From: an uncultured Aeromicrobium sp.
GTDB lineage: Bacteria; Actinomycetota; Actinomycetes; Propionibacteriales; Nocardioidaceae
Assembly (NCBI RefSeq): GCF_946221465.1
Contig: NZ_CAMJVP010000022.1
Coordinates: forward strand, 1 to 24,372
Length of the DNA: 24,372 bases
Direction: 5' to 3'
Below the pieces are notes generated by a model that searched no databases, was not told the origin of the DNA, and saw nothing but the letters and a program-made list of their open reading frames with translations. This document shows, piece by piece, positions 22,666-24,372 of this stretch; within the stretch, counting starts at the first letter, position 1; each line of letters starts with the position of its first letter. The position numbers and the translations under genes were made by a program.

Positions 22666-23144
22666 TGCAGCTTCGACTCACTGTCAACGACACCAAGTAC
22701 GAGCTGGACGTCGCGCCCCACGAACTGCTCGTGTACGTCATCCGCGACCGCATCGGGTTGACCGGGACGAAGGTCGGCTGCCTGACCGGCGACTGTGGCG
22801 CCTGCACGGTGCGGATCGACGGGGAGTCGACGAAATCGTGTTCCGTGCTGGCCGTCTCGGCCGACGACACCTCAATCGAGACGATCGAGGGACTGAGCGA
22901 CGACGGGGGCCTCGACCCGCTGCAGCAGGCGTTCTGGGACGAGAACGCTTTCCAGTGTGGCTACTGTCTGGCCGGCATGCTCATGACCTGCCGCGAACTC
23001 CTGCAGCGTGAACCGCAGCCGAGCGAGGAGCAGATCCTGCACAGCATCGACGGCAACCTGTGCCGCTGCACCGGGTACACCACCATCGTGCGCGCCGTGC
23101 GGGCCGCCGCCGCAGAGGGTCCGGACGAGGACGCGGAATCGTGA
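22665..23144 (+). CDS. Xanthine dehydrogenase-family [2Fe-2S] small subunit
   Basis: This 159-residue subunit carries two [2Fe-2S] clusters. The plant-type cluster uses C39, C44, C47 and C59 (GCLTGDCGACTVRIDGESTKSC is the region), and the second uses C98, C101, C133 and C135 (QCGYCLAGM and LCRCTGYTTIV). Most homologues read CGFCTPG; here the second motif is CGYCLAG, a small departure close to the Mo cofactor. The ATG at 22665 overlaps the FAD-subunit stop (TGATG) and has AGAGGA 7 bases upstream; an in-frame GTG at 22662 is an alternative. The acidic tail (GPDEDAES) overlaps the next gene (GTGA). Confidence 0.94.
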   Translation: MQLRLTVNDTKYELDVAPHELLVYVIRDRIGLTGTKVGCLTGDCGACTVRIDGESTKSCSVLAVSADDTSIETIEGLSDDGGLDPLQQAFWDENAFQCGYCLAGMLMTCRELLQREPQPSEEQILHSIDGNLCRCTGYTTIVRAVRAAAAEGPDEDAES

Positions 23145-23614
23145 CGATCGTCAGCGATCAGGACGCCGGGAGCAGCGAGCAGGACCCGATCGGCGTCGTC
23201 GAGGACTATCTGCTCCGGCAGGGACGCGGGGATCTGGCGGGGGCGGCGCGGCATCTGAGCCCCGACGTCACCATCGTGTTCCCTGGCGACCGCCGCCACA
23301 CCAGACTCGCCGAGGTCGTCGCGGCCGGCGCCGGACGGTACCGCAGCATCGACAAGGACCGCGACGAGTACCACTCCTTTGTCGACGAGCACGGCGACAC
23401 TCTGGTGGTCTCCATCGGCCGGCTTCACGGTGTCAACACCGCCGGGGTCGGATTCGCCAACATCAGGTACGTCGACGTCTTCCGGCTCCGCGGAGGGCTG
23501 ATCGTCGAGCAACGCGTGTGGAACGACCTCGCCGAGTCCGGGGTTCTCAACGCCCGTTCGGTCACCGCGCTCCCGCCCGCGTGGCGTTCGACGAAGATCG
23601 ATGGTGAACGATGA
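23141..23614 (+). CDS. SnoaL/NTF2-like small protein
   Basis: The 157-residue product fits the cone-shaped NTF2-like/SnoaL fold: an N-terminal helix (IGVVEDYLLRQGRGDLAGAARHLSPD) followed by strands VTIVFPGDRR, EYHSFVDEHGDTLVVSIGRLHG, RYVDVFRLRGGLIVEQRVWNDLAE. The W-N-D near the end and the D-V-F-R-x-R-x-G-x-I pattern are usual for this superfamily, which contains isomerases, lyases, dehydratases and non-catalytic binding proteins. The GTG start overlaps the small-subunit stop (GTGA); an ATG further upstream at 23060 would overlap by 85 bases and is not favoured. Its stop overlaps the oxidoreductase start (ATGA). The placement suggests a catabolic accessory enzyme; the reaction is unknown. Confidence 0.75.
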   Translation: MTIVSDQDAGSSEQDPIGVVEDYLLRQGRGDLAGAARHLSPDVTIVFPGDRRHTRLAEVVAAGAGRYRSIDKDRDEYHSFVDEHGDTLVVSIGRLHGVNTAGVGFANIRYVDVFRLRGGLIVEQRVWNDLAESGVLNARSVTALPPAWRSTKIDGER

Positions 23615-24372
23615 CGGCGAGCACCGACGGACTCGCCCGGGTCCTCGAGCCGGTGACGGTGGCGGGCGTTCGGTTGCGCAACCGGGTCTTCGTGTCGGCG
23701 CACACGACGAACTTCGGCGAAGGCTTCGCCCCCACGTCACGGCACCTGGCCTATCTGACCGAACGTGCGCGCGGCGGTGCCGGACTCATCATCGTCGAGC
23801 CGCTGCGGGTCCATGACACGACCCTGGGCAGAGCCGGCGGGCTCGGGGCATCCGCGGTATCGGAGCCCATGCTGACCCGCATAGCCGAGGCGATCCGTGA
23901 CGAGGGCGCGGCGGCGTTCGTCCAGATCACCCACGCCGGCAGGCACAGTGAGAACGCCTTCACCCGGACCGCCGCCTGGGGACCCGGGGCCATGCCGTAT
24001 CACCGCACGGCGCACGTCCCGCACGCCATGACGATCAGCGACATGAAAGAGATCCGTCGCGCCTACGTCGATGCGGCGATGCTCGCCGTCCGCGCCGGGT
24101 TCCAGGGCGTGGAGATCCACTTCGGGCACGGACACCTGCTGCACCAGTTCATCTCGCCGGCATCGAACGACCGGCAGGACGCCTACGGCGGCGACGAGCC
24201 GTCCCGCCTGCGGTTCCCCTTCGAGGTGCTCAGCGACGTCATCGAGGCCGTCGCCGACCAGGTGGCGATCGGCGTTCGCATGAGCGCCGACGAACTGGTC
24301 CCCGGCGGACAGACCCTGCCGATGGGCCGCCGGCTCGCGTGTGGGCCGCAGCGACCTCGTCGACCTCGCGCC
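23611..24372 (+). CDS. OYE-family NADH:flavin oxidoreductase, 3' end outside window, possible late frameshift
   Basis: This is the N-terminal TIM barrel of an Old Yellow Enzyme/2,4-dienoyl-CoA reductase-type FMN enzyme, which reduces activated C=C bonds. Landmarks are LEPVTVAGVRLRNRVFVSAHTT, GAGLIIVEP, FVQITHAGRHS (Q105), VEIHFGHGHLLHQFISP with NDRQDAYGG (168-194) and IGVRMSADE (R223). The EIHxxHGxLLxQFxSP pattern is that of the long dienoyl-CoA/trimethylamine dehydrogenase branch, which usually has about 650-700 residues including an iron-sulfur and an FAD domain; only 254 codons are visible. From about 24335 the frame reads as Arg/Pro-rich sequence, while the +1 frame from 24341 gives VGRSDLVDLA, which is what the family would have, so a frameshift or sequence error is likely here. 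It overlaps the preceding gene (ATGA). Confidence 0.85.
   Translation, partial: MTASTDGLARVLEPVTVAGVRLRNRVFVSAHTTNFGEGFAPTSRHLAYLTERARGGAGLIIVEPLRVHDTTLGRAGGLGASAVSEPMLTRIAEAIRDEGAAAFVQITHAGRHSENAFTRTAAWGPGAMPYHRTAHVPHAMTISDMKEIRRAYVDAAMLAVRAGFQGVEIHFGHGHLLHQFISPASNDRQDAYGGDEPSRLRFPFEVLSDVIEAVADQVAIGVRMSADELVPGGQTLPMGRRLACGPQRPRRPRA

Noticed and set aside
18840..23144. Interpretation as a xanthine/urate/allantoin operon
   Set aside because: Mo-hydroxylase plus AllA-like plus hydantoinase-like genes are suggestive, but uricase, allantoicase, ureidoglycine and transthyretin-like genes are absent, and CoA-transferase, CitE-like lyase and PrpD proteins do not belong to purine breakdown.
1..24372. 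tRNA, rRNA, CRISPR arrays, transposases or integrases
   Set aside because: I saw no cloverleaf-like sequence, regularly spaced repeats, or transposase/recombinase motifs on either strand.

Overview
The window comes from a high-GC Gram-positive bacterium, most likely an actinomycete of the Mycobacteriales (Mycobacterium/Gordonia/Rhodococcus-like). The reasons are the strong G/C bias at third codon positions, frequent GTG starts, an RlmB with a long basic N-terminal extension, TANNNT-type -10 boxes placed directly before start codons, and the grouping of ispF, cysS and rlmB. The genus cannot be fixed from the sequence alone.

Left part (1-5390), housekeeping and sensing. A truncated ispF points left. 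Divergent from it lies cysS-rlmB, with only 39 bp between the two start codons; that gap holds a symmetric pair of TAGGGT boxes. On the minus strand follows a three-gene set read right to left: OmpR-type response regulator, sensor histidine kinase, and a small exported acidic PepSY protein. A TTCAG repeat spaced by one helical turn occurs upstream of both the regulator and the PepSY gene. A 67-bp, almost perfect hairpin separates this part from the catabolic genes.

Right part (5392-24372), one large catabolic locus of two plus-strand operons. Operon 1 (5545-12085): CitE/HpcH-type CoA-ester lyase, family III CoA-transferase, cyclase-family (kynurenine-formamidase-like) metallohydrolase, MmgE/PrpD protein, hydantoinase-type amidohydrolase and an IclR regulator, closed by a hairpin. 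Operon 2 (12406 to beyond the end): ABC permease, NMT1/THI5-like binding lipoprotein, FAD_binding_2 flavoprotein, bicupin-like protein, ABC ATPase, a second divergent MmgE/PrpD protein, ureidoglycolate-lyase-like protein, the three subunits of a xanthine-dehydrogenase-family molybdenum hydroxylase (large, FAD, 2Fe-2S), a SnoaL/NTF2-like protein and a truncated OYE-family flavin oxidoreductase. Most junctions overlap by 1-4 bases, which suggests translational coupling.

Both operons carry the same 19-bp palindromic element (consensus TGTTCCGATNATCGGAACA), one copy far upstream and one just downstream of the predicted promoter. The two halves therefore look like a single regulon, probably controlled by the IclR protein encoded between them.

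Taken together the enzymes suggest uptake of a small, probably N-heterocyclic compound, hydroxylation by the Mo enzyme, flavin-dependent ring reduction or desaturation, hydrolytic opening of a cyclic amide, reshaping of the resulting acid by the PrpD-type proteins, CoA activation and C-C cleavage by the CitE-like lyase. I do not recognise this combination as a named pathway; the substrate is unknown and the scheme is inference.
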